A stretch of 6,011 nucleotides of DNA from Candidatus Omnitrophota bacterium (GTDB lineage Bacteria; Omnitrophota; Gorgyraeia; B26-G9), in assembly GCA_028718845.1 (NCBI GenBank), contig JAQULA010000112.1, positions 1 to 6,011 of the forward strand, written 5' to 3'. Shown piece after piece: positions 1 to 5,413 of the stretch (positions are counted from its first letter, which is position 1; every line of letters begins with the position of its first letter). Made by a program: the position numbers and the translations under genes. Under the pieces are notes generated by a model, which was not told where the DNA came from, did no database searches, and saw only the letters and a program-made list of their open reading frames with translations.

Positions 1-530
1 GGACGGGCGCTCCGGATACTCGACGTGGCCGGATCATGACAATCCAGGCAGCCGATCGGATGGGTTATCTGCGCGATCCCGTCCGCGAATTTACCTTGAT
101 AAAATTTTTCCGGTCCGCTCGCTTTTATTTTCAACAACGCGTCCGGGCTTTTGCAGGACCAGCAGGCCATCGGCTGGCCGATTTTGGACCGCGCCGATCC
201 GCGCGCGTCTTCTATGCTGTAGTAATGCCCCCGGCTCTGCTGATAATCACGGCTGAACCCGGTGCCGGCCCAAAGAATCACCAGGCGGGGATCCCGCTCG
301 AGCATATCGATTCGCGTGTTCCCGTTCTCGTAACTGGTAAAATCCATGTTCTGCGTCTTGAGATATCCTTGATACTGGCGGGGGAAAACCTTGCCCCAGG
401 CTGAAGAATCCGCGCCCAGTTCCGTTCCCGCGGCAGTTTTATCTTCCGCCCCGGCCCGGCCCACGGCAATGATCGCGGCCGAAAAAAAAAGCGCGGCCAC
501 AAAAATATATTTCGTTATTTTCCAACCCAT
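1..530 (-). CDS. nrfA: Cytochrome c552 nitrite reductase, ammonia-forming (NrfA), N-terminal part, cut by window edge
   Basis: NrfA is a periplasmic pentaheme enzyme that reduces nitrite to ammonium with six electrons, the last step of dissimilatory nitrate reduction to ammonium. The first 176 residues are visible; the frame is open to the left edge, so roughly two thirds of a typical NrfA (about 480-500 residues) is outside. The protein starts with a signal peptide (hydrophobic stretch about residues 8-23, probable cleavage near AGA at 26-28). The typical NrfA stretches DPRLVILWAG (80-89) and RGHYYSIED (100-108) follow. CWSCK at 123-127 is the hallmark CXXCK of the active-site haem, where lysine replaces the usual histidine ligand. 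CLDCH at 161-165 is the next, ordinary CXXCH haem site. R114 probably matches the catalytic arginine of characterised NrfA. The ATG at 530-528 has a strong Shine-Dalgarno site 6 bases upstream. No nrfH quinol-oxidising subunit lies directly upstream. The identification is firm; only the rest of the gene is unseen. Confidence 0.95.
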   Translation of the reverse strand, partial: MGWKITKYIFVAALFFSAAIIAVGRAGAEDKTAAGTELGADSSAWGKVFPRQYQGYLKTQNMDFTSYENGNTRIDMLERDPRLVILWAGTGFSRDYQQSRGHYYSIEDARGSARSKIGQPMACWSCKSPDALLKIKASGPEKFYQGKFADGIAQITHPIGCLDCHDPATSSIRSAR

Positions 531-560
531 GATTTACCCCCTTCCATGCTCTTACCCCCT
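527..560 (-). repeat. Duplicated Shine-Dalgarno plus ATG module in front of nrfA
   Basis: Reading the minus strand, AGGGGGTAA-GAGC-ATGG (560-544) is followed almost at once by AGGGGGTAA-ATC-ATGG (542-527), an imperfect direct repeat of a ribosome binding site and start codon. The second copy starts nrfA. The first ATG (547-545) opens a ten-codon frame (MEGGKSWVGK) ending at TAA 517-515, overlapping the nrfA start in another frame. It could be a coupling or leader peptide, or a chance duplication. If the promoter proposed at 562-590 is right, transcription begins near 555 and the first AGGGGG would not be in the mRNA, which argues against translation of the short frame. Confidence 0.4.
537..543 (-). 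promoter_or_regulatory. Ribosome binding site of nrfA
   Basis: AAGGGGG on the minus strand, 6 bases upstream of the ATG at 530-528. It fixes this ATG as the start, since no other in-frame start nearby precedes the signal peptide. Confidence 0.7.
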
Positions 561-561
561 A

Positions 562-590
562 ATATTACTCCTTCATCCGCGCAAACTCAA
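562..590 (-). promoter_or_regulatory. Probable sigma70-type promoter of nrfA
   Basis: On the minus strand TTGAGT (590-585) and TAATAT (567-562) are separated by exactly 17 bases. Each hexamer matches 4 of 6 consensus positions. Transcription would start near 555, leaving a leader of about 25 bases that holds the nrfA ribosome binding site. No obvious FNR or NarP/NarL-type operator was recognised next to it. Confidence 0.45.
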
Positions 591-713
591 GAGCATTTAA
601 GGGAGGACGGGGGTATCGCCAAAACGCGGGAAATGAACCGGCAAACTGCTTAGAACCGCTTTGTTTTTAACAGCATTATCCGATGGCGCTAAAGAATCCG
701 GTATGGGCTCTCC

Positions 714-1865
714 TCAATCATTACCGGTTTGCCTGGCCTTATATTCCAATTCGTAAAGTTTAGCCCTTATTTTTTCGGCATCCGGCGCTTGCGGAACTGC
801 CAAAAGATACAAATTAAGATATTCCACCGCTTCGCCGTACAAGCCCGCCTTTTCCATTATTAAGGCCGTATTAATATAAAGATCCGTCCACCAGGGAGCA
901 AGCCGGATGGCTTTCTGATATTCCTGGATTGCATTAAAATATCCGGACTCATCCTTGGCCAAATCCAAAGCCGCCTTCCCGTATGAAGCTTGTTTACGCG
1001 CTTCCTCGGGGATAACGGGAGCGGGCTTTATTGTCCGGCAGATACCGAGGATCCGCGCAATAATATCCCGGTTTATCGGCCCTTGGCTTAAAGACTGCAT
1101 GTAAAGATTAAATGCTTCCTGCAGATTCCCGTTTCTTTCGGCTTCCTCGGCTTTAGCCGTAACGTCTTTCGCCTCAAAAGCCGTGCCGGCAGATGCCAGC
1201 AACGCTGTTCTTATTTTACTATCGGTAAAAAACTTCGGGATTACGTCGTTTAATGCGTCATTTAATATTTTTTCTACGGCCGCTTTGTTCCCCACCCAGG
1301 AACTTGATGATGTCCAGCGCCTTTGCGTTGAATAAGTTTGGGCCGAGGAAAATCCATTAACGACTTCCCCGTTCGCGTCCAGTAAACGCATCGTTAAATT
1401 AAGACGCCAGTCGTCATTGATCACCCAGTTCTGATCTCCGCTTATCCGTCCGTCGAGAAGAGTGTTCCCCGAAAAACCGGTAATCGTCAATTCAATAGTC
1501 GGAACATTTGCCGGGCTATCCGTAACCAGGTTGAAATATTTGCCCAGCAATTCCGATACCGCGGACAACGCCTCATCTAACTTATAACGGATGGAATAAC
1601 TTTTATTGCCCCAGGGATTAAAACCCAGGTCCGAACGCGCGCCGGCATAATAATACCCCAGGGTATTGGACACCTTAAACCTGACCGGGGTATCCTGTTT
1701 TAAAAAATTAAACGAAATAGCATTAAGGTTTACGGCGACTTCGCATCCGGGAGGCGGCCCGGACGGCGCCGGCTCTTTTGCTATCGCCGTTTTAGCGGTT
1801 CCGCATCCGGACACGAAAAACCCGATTGATATAAATATCCCTATCGCCGTAAAAAACTTTCTCAT
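714..1865 (-). CDS. Lipoprotein with C-terminal TPR repeats, function unknown
   Basis: A 383-residue predicted lipoprotein. The N-terminus is a lipoprotein signal peptide with lipobox VSGC (18-21), so Cys21 would be acylated and the protein anchored in the inner or outer membrane. A Pro/Ala-rich linker (about 27-40) leads to a predominantly beta domain (41-175; alternating stretches such as TIELTITGF and WRLNLTMRLLDANGEVV). That domain vaguely recalls YajG-type or LptE-like lipoproteins, but I cannot assign it. A Ser-rich loop (183-191) and a helical segment follow. About 232-262, 289-322 and 326-358 look like three TPR helix pairs; the last two are the clearest (YFNAIQEYQKAIRLAP, GLYGEAVEYLNLYLLAVP). 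TPRs suggest a scaffold for protein-protein contacts. It is the last gene of a three-gene operon: its ATG overlaps the upstream stop as ATGA, with a perfect Shine-Dalgarno site inside the upstream gene. No intrinsic terminator was found after its stop. Confidence 0.85.
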   Translation of the reverse strand: MRKFFTAIGIFISIGFFVSGCGTAKTAIAKEPAPSGPPPGCEVAVNLNAISFNFLKQDTPVRFKVSNTLGYYYAGARSDLGFNPWGNKSYSIRYKLDEALSAVSELLGKYFNLVTDSPANVPTIELTITGFSGNTLLDGRISGDQNWVINDDWRLNLTMRLLDANGEVVNGFSSAQTYSTQRRWTSSSSWVGNKAAVEKILNDALNDVIPKFFTDSKIRTALLASAGTAFEAKDVTAKAEEAERNGNLQEAFNLYMQSLSQGPINRDIIARILGICRTIKPAPVIPEEARKQASYGKAALDLAKDESGYFNAIQEYQKAIRLAPWWTDLYINTALIMEKAGLYGEAVEYLNLYLLAVPQAPDAEKIRAKLYELEYKARQTGND

Positions 1866-2341
1866 TTATTGGCCTCCTTATCCGCTATCTCCGTCAGGCT
1901 TTGCCCAAACATCTCATAAATACACTTTAAGTCCCTGAATAAATATTTTCCTTTGGCAATATTCCCCAGTAAAGAATAATTATTGCCCGAACTTAAATCA
2001 TTTTCCATGTCCTTCAGGCATGAATTTATCTTGCGGTATTGTTTGGAGAACAAACGGTTGACCACCTGCAATTCGCTCTCGGAAAGGCTGGCCCGCTCCA
2101 GGGAGGAAAGCTTGTTTTCAAAATCCCTGACCAGGCCCGAAAACACGGGAGAGGAGCGTTTTAATTTTTGCGCATCCGCGCCGCCGGTATTAAACACCGC
2201 GTACCTGATTGCCGCGTAAGCCGCGATATTGCAATCCGCCAAAACCGGGTAATACTGTTCCGGCGATAATTGCTGGGTTTGCGCCCCGGCGACCGAACAG
2301 ATTTGGACAAACATTAAAAAATAAAACATCAGCCGTTTCAT
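1862..2341 (-). CDS. Small exported helical protein, function unknown
   Basis: A 159-residue protein that I do not recognise. Residues 1-20 form a type I signal peptide with cleavage expected after AGA (18-20). Cys15 lies within the hydrophobic stretch, but the preceding residues (VQI) do not make a lipobox. The mature part of about 139 residues looks all-helical: a helix with PVLADCNIAAYAAIRYAVF (32-50), a Ser/Gly loop, a charged helix (65-83), and amphipathic helices to the end. It has three mature cysteines (C37, C108, C140), so a disulfide is possible. Size and helical pattern suit a periplasmic binding or adaptor protein, but no motif points to a function. It overlaps the gene before it (ATGA at 2341-2338) and the gene after it (ATGA at 1865-1862), so it is the middle gene of a translationally coupled trio. 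Confidence 0.8.
   Translation of the reverse strand: MKRLMFYFLMFVQICSVAGAQTQQLSPEQYYPVLADCNIAAYAAIRYAVFNTGGADAQKLKRSSPVFSGLVRDFENKLSSLERASLSESELQVVNRLFSKQYRKINSCLKDMENDLSSGNNYSLLGNIAKGKYLFRDLKCIYEMFGQSLTEIADKEANK
1873..1880 (-). promoter_or_regulatory. Strong ribosome binding site of the TPR lipoprotein gene
   Basis: TAAGGAGG on the minus strand, 7 bases from the ATG at 1865-1863, a near-perfect complement to the 16S rRNA tail. It lies within the last codons of the upstream gene, so this cistron can bind ribosomes independently as well as by coupling. Confidence 0.8.
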
Positions 2342-3711
2342 CTGCGATTCAATTCCTCCGTTACAAGCTTCTCCTGCATTTTAGTTTCATTGAGCCTGCC
2401 GATAAAATTTTCTTTCTGGCTGCGCAATTCTATTGCCAGAACTTTATTAGCCGTTTTCTCCTGTTTTAACCCCTCGTTAAAAATATGCATATCCATTCCC
2501 CGGTACCCGATATCGCTCACCTGCTCCATAACGTCAATCACCGTGCTTCCCTTTTCGGCGATCTTAACCGTCCTGTCGCCGTATTTTGCGAGCTCCGACG
2601 GCTCGGGCATCATCTTTTTCATGGCTTCTCCGGCATAAGGCATTGCCGCGATCGCCCCTTCCCTGAAATTATCCGCTTCGGTGAATTTCACATAAGCCAT
2701 GGCCGCGTCCACTTCGGCTGCGCCCTTGCTTTCGGTAAGGTGTCCGGATAATTTTTCCGCATCCCCGTAATTTTTATAAGCGAAATCGGGATTAGCGATA
2801 TCCACGTCCGCTCCCCCGGCTTTTTGCCCTAAAGATTCCATGGTCCGCGCCAGCGGAACATCATCCATAACCTTATCCTTTACCGCTTGGGTCCAAAGCT
2901 GATAATCCGCGGGGGTATATCCGCCAAGCACGGCCCGGGTCTCTTTTTCCTTCACCTGTTCGATCGCCCCGGTCAATTTCGATTTTTTTTGTTTAAGATA
3001 CCGGTCCAGTTTATTCAAATCATCCTTACTTAATCCGGCGATAAAAGCCTTTAAATCCGCCGGGTCCAGCAGCCCCAGCTTATCGTAAGGAACTATCGGA
3101 TACCCTGCGGATTTTAAAGCCGCGCCGGTTTCCAAAAAAGACGCGGTTTTTAATTCTAAAGAAATACCGGTTGGTTTTGTTTTTGGGGTGGATGGCGGTT
3201 CTTTTTTTCCGTTGTATTTTTCCTGTCCGGAAGAACTGATGTCCCGGAAACCCAGAGATTCGTTCCCGGAGCCTGAAAGTTGATTTAAAAGATCATCCCG
3301 GCTTTGCCGGAATTCCTGTTGTTTCCGCTGCCGGTTTTCACTCTCGATTCTATTCTGCTCTTCCTGCAGCCTTTGCTTTTCCAGCAATTGCCGCTGAATC
3401 GACTGCTGTTCCTCTAATTGCTGCTGCCTCTGTTGTTCCAACCCCTGCTGATATCCGGTAATAACCTGCTGCATTAAACCCATAGCCGCCTGGTCGGAAT
3501 AAGAACCGGGTTGAGCGCCCGCGGAAGAACCGTGGCTTGCCATATGGTTTTGGATAAAACTATCGCGGTAAGCCGAATCGCGGGGGTCAAATTGAAAGGT
3601 CTGGCCGCATTTATCGCAATACCAGGATAAACTGCCGGCAAAAGAGAAAAAAGAAAGAGAAAATAAAATAATTCCGGATACTAATCCGATAAAAATCGGC
3701 CTTTTAATCAT
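2338..3711 (-). CDS. Exported protein with Cys2-His2 finger-like N-terminus and Gln-rich coiled coil, function unknown
   Basis: A 457-residue protein, first gene of a three-gene operon. A signal peptide covers about 1-25 (hydrophobic 6-24, cleavage expected after SFA). The mature protein then begins with a compact finger-like motif: C32-X2-C35, 20 residues, H56-X3-H60, with an aromatic residue at each expected core position (Y31, F39, F41). These are the only two cysteines in the protein. Residues 79-145 are extremely rich in Gln, Glu and Arg with heptad-like spacing, so a long coiled coil is likely. A Ser/Gly/Pro/Lys linker (146-182) follows, then a mostly helical C-terminal region (about 183-457) that I cannot assign. 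CDKCG is followed by Gly, not His, so it is not a haem c site. The start ATG has an AGGGAGAA site 8 bases upstream. The stop overlaps the next start as ATGA. Role unknown; the coiled coil and neighbours suggest a structural or assembly part of an envelope complex. Confidence 0.85.
   Translation of the reverse strand: MIKRPIFIGLVSGIILFSLSFFSFAGSLSWYCDKCGQTFQFDPRDSAYRDSFIQNHMASHGSSAGAQPGSYSDQAAMGLMQQVITGYQQGLEQQRQQQLEEQQSIQRQLLEKQRLQEEQNRIESENRQRKQQEFRQSRDDLLNQLSGSGNESLGFRDISSSGQEKYNGKKEPPSTPKTKPTGISLELKTASFLETGAALKSAGYPIVPYDKLGLLDPADLKAFIAGLSKDDLNKLDRYLKQKKSKLTGAIEQVKEKETRAVLGGYTPADYQLWTQAVKDKVMDDVPLARTMESLGQKAGGADVDIANPDFAYKNYGDAEKLSGHLTESKGAAEVDAAMAYVKFTEADNFREGAIAAMPYAGEAMKKMMPEPSELAKYGDRTVKIAEKGSTVIDVMEQVSDIGYRGMDMHIFNEGLKQEKTANKVLAIELRSQKENFIGRLNETKMQEKLVTEELNRR
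2355..2359 (-). promoter_or_regulatory. Ribosome binding site of the small exported protein gene
   Basis: GGAGG on the minus strand, 13 bases from the ATG at 2341-2339. The spacing is longer than ideal, so initiation probably relies partly on coupling to the upstream gene, which ends in the overlapping ATGA. Confidence 0.45.
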
Positions 3712-3719
3712 TGCCCCGG

Positions 3720-3727
3720 TTCTCCCT
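3720..3727 (-). promoter_or_regulatory. Ribosome binding site of the first operon gene
   Basis: AGGGAGAA on the minus strand, 8 bases upstream of the ATG at 3711-3709. It supports this start, which sits directly before the signal peptide. Confidence 0.65.
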
Positions 3728-3743
3728 AATGATCGCCCTTATA

Positions 3744-3780
3744 AATATACTTTTTCTATCCGCAGGAGAAGTTAAGTCAA
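3744..3780 (-). promoter_or_regulatory. AT-rich promoter-like region before the three-gene operon
   Basis: The minus strand carries TTGACT (3780-3775; 5 of 6 to the -35 consensus) and TATATT (3749-3744; 5 of 6 to the -10 consensus). The 25 bases between them are too many for a standard sigma70 promoter. Better-spaced pairs have one poor hexamer. An operon promoter is expected here, but the exact elements are uncertain. Confidence 0.25.
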
Positions 3781-3836
3781 AAATTAAATGCGTAATTGTA
3801 ATTTGGCGTTGAATACATTTGTCTTAAACCCTGCCG

Positions 3837-3866
3837 CCGGTAAACACGCGCTCGCGATACTACCGG
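3837..3866. repeat. Short inverted repeat in the gap between the operon and the small ORF
   Basis: CCGGTA (3837-3842) and TACCGG (3861-3866) face each other across 18 bases, and the loop contains CGCG twice (3847-3850 and 3853-3856). The arms are only 6 bases and no T-run follows, so it is not a convincing terminator. It could be an operator-like site or chance. Nothing else recognisable was seen in 3781-3905. Confidence 0.25.
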
Positions 3867-3905
3867 TCCGGCCGCCAATGGCTTATCGTACGCATTATTT
3901 TAGCA

Positions 3906-4154
3906 TCATTTCTTTAAAGACGCGATTACAAATACTATCCCGGGATAATACGCCGTGATCTTAAATGCTTTTCGTATCCCATCATAATACCTTACGGATT
4001 TCAAAAAGAATATTTGGCGAAGAAAAACGGGGGTCCAAACCGCTTCGGGCCCGGTCTTAACATGAGGAGTTTCCATTAATGGCGCGCTTCTGATAAGATG
4101 AAATACCGCGGATATTAATAAGCGGAATAAGGCGGTTACCATATTTTCTTTCAT
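3906..4154 (-). CDS. Small unrecognised ORF, possibly the 3' remnant of a longer gene
   Basis: An 82-residue frame with codon choice similar to the neighbouring genes. It has a hydrophobic N-terminal stretch (about 7-22) and a basic aromatic C-terminal half (FLRQIFFLKSVRYYDGIRK, ending in YYPGIVFVIASLKK). The pattern recalls the tail of a larger enzyme, such as a methyltransferase or glycosyltransferase, more than a complete small protein, but I cannot place it. No Shine-Dalgarno site precedes the ATG at 4154-4152. The frame stays open for 12 more codons up to an in-frame TAG (4193-4191), and beyond that stop it is open again to a TAA at 4292-4290, with protein-like composition. This fits a decayed gene whose 5' part is gone. 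It points away from rsgA and is separated from the operon by 194 bases. If it is not a gene, 3712-4330 is a 619-base non-coding gap. Confidence 0.3.
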   Translation of the reverse strand: MKENMVTALFRLLISAVFHLIRSAPLMETPHVKTGPEAVWTPVFLRQIFFLKSVRYYDGIRKAFKITAYYPGIVFVIASLKK

Positions 4155-4282
4155 TAGCTTGATAAAAGATACGGCCCAAAACCCTCTGCGCTATATTTTA
4201 TCACGGAGAGCCGGAAAGTCAAACTCCCCGCCCCTGACGGATTCCGCGACCGGCTTTTTCCGGATAACCCGCGAATCGGATA

Positions 4283-4311
4283 TTGCAAATTAACAATCCA
4301 ACGGCTATAAT
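4283..4311 (+). promoter_or_regulatory. Sigma70-type promoter of rsgA
   Basis: TTGCAA (4283-4288; 4 of 6 to the -35 consensus) and a perfect TATAAT (4306-4311) are separated by 17 bases. Transcription would begin near 4318, giving a leader of only about 13 bases that still contains the ribosome binding site. The TTG at 4283 could be mistaken for a start codon of rsgA; this promoter shows it is the -35 box. Confidence 0.7.
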
Positions 4312-4318
4312 CTTGACG

Positions 4319-4327
4319 AAGGAAGGA
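4319..4327 (+). promoter_or_regulatory. Ribosome binding site of rsgA
   Basis: AAGGAAGGA ends 3 bases before the ATG at 4331; its first AAGGA core is 7 bases away, the normal distance. It selects 4331 over the in-frame TTG at 4283. Confidence 0.75.
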
Positions 4328-4330
4328 ATT

Positions 4331-5401
4331 ATGGCCAAACAATTTAGCCTTAAAGAACTGGGATACGATGTCTTTTTCGAATCTGCCTTTGCCTGCGCGC
4401 ATCTGCCCCGGTCTTCCCCGGCCCGCGTCATTGCCGAACATAAAGAAGCCTATAAAGTTAAGTCCCCGGACGGAGAATTTACGGCAAAAATAACCGGCAA
4501 ACTTCACTTCCGGGCCGCGAAAAGAGAAGACTACCCGGCGGTGGGAGATTGGGTCGCGATAACTCAAATCGATGAAGAAAAAGCGACCATCGAAGCGGTC
4601 CTCCCGAGGAAAACAATCTTAAAGAAAAAATTCAGCGATAAACAGGAAATTCAGCTTATCGCCGCGAACCTGGATACGGCCTACATCGTGGAAGCCGTAG
4701 ACCGGGATTATAATCTCAACCGCTTAGAACGATATCTGGTCCTGGCCAAAGACAGTGCCATTGAATCGGTTATCGTGCTGAACAAAATCGATCTTATTTC
4801 CCCGGATGAATTAAATGCCCGGCTGAGCCAGCTAAACCGGCGCTTTCCGGACACTCGCGTCATCTCCGCCTCCATAGCTACCGAAAAAGGGACCGCGGAA
4901 TTGGCGGACAGCATCCAAAAAGGAAAAACCTACTGCTTCCTCGGCTCCTCCGGGGTAGGCAAATCTTCTCTGATCAATAAATTACTGGGAGAAAACCTGA
5001 TTAATACCCGGGAGATAAGCCTGGCCTCCGGCCGGGGAAAACATTCCACGACATCCCGACAATTATACCCCCTTAAAAACGGCGGGATAGTCATTGATAA
5101 CCCGGGGATACGCGAAGTCGGCATAGCGAACGCAGCTTCCGGGGTCGAAGGCGTATTCGGAGAAATAGCGGCCGCGGCCCAAAAATGCAAATACGCGGAT
5201 TGTACCCACACTCACGAGCCGGGATGCGCCGTACAGTCAGCGGTCGAAGATAAAAAAATCGACGGGCAAAAACTAACCCACTACAAGAAACTTAAAAAAG
5301 AAGCCGAATATTACGCCATGACCGACTACGAGAAACGAACGAAAGACCGCAAATTCGGCAAGTTCGTCAAAAACGCGCTGAAACAGCTGAAAAACAAATA
5401 A
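4331..5401 (+). CDS. rsgA: Small-ribosomal-subunit biogenesis GTPase RsgA
   Basis: RsgA (YjeQ/YloQ) is a cytoplasmic GTPase that binds the maturing 30S subunit, checks the decoding region and is stimulated by the ribosome. The 356-residue product has the full family layout. An N-terminal OB-fold (about 30-110) contains the conserved stretch YPAVGDWVA (68-76). A circularly permuted GTPase domain follows, with G4 NKID (151-154), a SAS G5-like motif, P-loop GSSGVGKSS (205-213), the RGKHSTT switch region, and G3 DNPG (256-259), where DTPG is more usual. The zinc knuckle C286-X4-C291-X-H293-X5-C299 shows the family CXHXXEPGC signature. The tail DRKFGKFVKNALK is the basic helix seen in longer RsgA proteins. 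Length is normal for the long form and no key residue is lost. The start at 4331 is set by the ribosome binding site and by the promoter that overlaps the alternative TTG. It is transcribed alone and converges on the next gene with 12 bases between the stops. Confidence 0.95.
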   Translation: MAKQFSLKELGYDVFFESAFACAHLPRSSPARVIAEHKEAYKVKSPDGEFTAKITGKLHFRAAKREDYPAVGDWVAITQIDEEKATIEAVLPRKTILKKKFSDKQEIQLIAANLDTAYIVEAVDRDYNLNRLERYLVLAKDSAIESVIVLNKIDLISPDELNARLSQLNRRFPDTRVISASIATEKGTAELADSIQKGKTYCFLGSSGVGKSSLINKLLGENLINTREISLASGRGKHSTTSRQLYPLKNGGIVIDNPGIREVGIANAASGVEGVFGEIAAAAQKCKYADCTHTHEPGCAVQSAVEDKKIDGQKLTHYKKLKKEAEYYAMTDYEKRTKDRKFGKFVKNALKQLKNK

Positions 5402-5413
5402 CCCCGCTATTGT

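Noticed and set aside
36..404. Plus-strand open frame of 122 codons
   Set aside because: It lies antisense to nrfA, whose haem motifs and signal peptide are unmistakable; the plus-strand translation has no recognisable feature and no ribosome binding site.
1662..1938. Plus-strand open frame across the junction of the lipoprotein and the small exported protein genes
   Set aside because: It is antisense to two well-supported coupled genes, and its reading has no start signal or domain.
3350..3480. Stretch rich in CTG/TTG-like triplets that could pass for a DNA repeat
   Set aside because: It is the reverse strand of Gln codons in the coiled coil of the 457-residue protein; there is no regular repeat unit at the DNA level.
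3602..3620. CDKC as a possible haem c attachment site, given nrfA nearby
   Set aside because: Haem c attachment needs CXXCH (or CXXCK in NrfA); here Gly follows the second Cys.
4154..4567. Minus-strand open frame of 137 codons overlapping the start of rsgA
   Set aside because: More than half of it is antisense to the conserved N-terminal domain of rsgA, and it also runs through the rsgA promoter; the translation shows no domain.
5402..5413. Possible bidirectional terminator between rsgA and the kinase-like gene
   Set aside because: Only 12 bases separate the stops, and I found no stem-loop with a T-run at this point on either strand.
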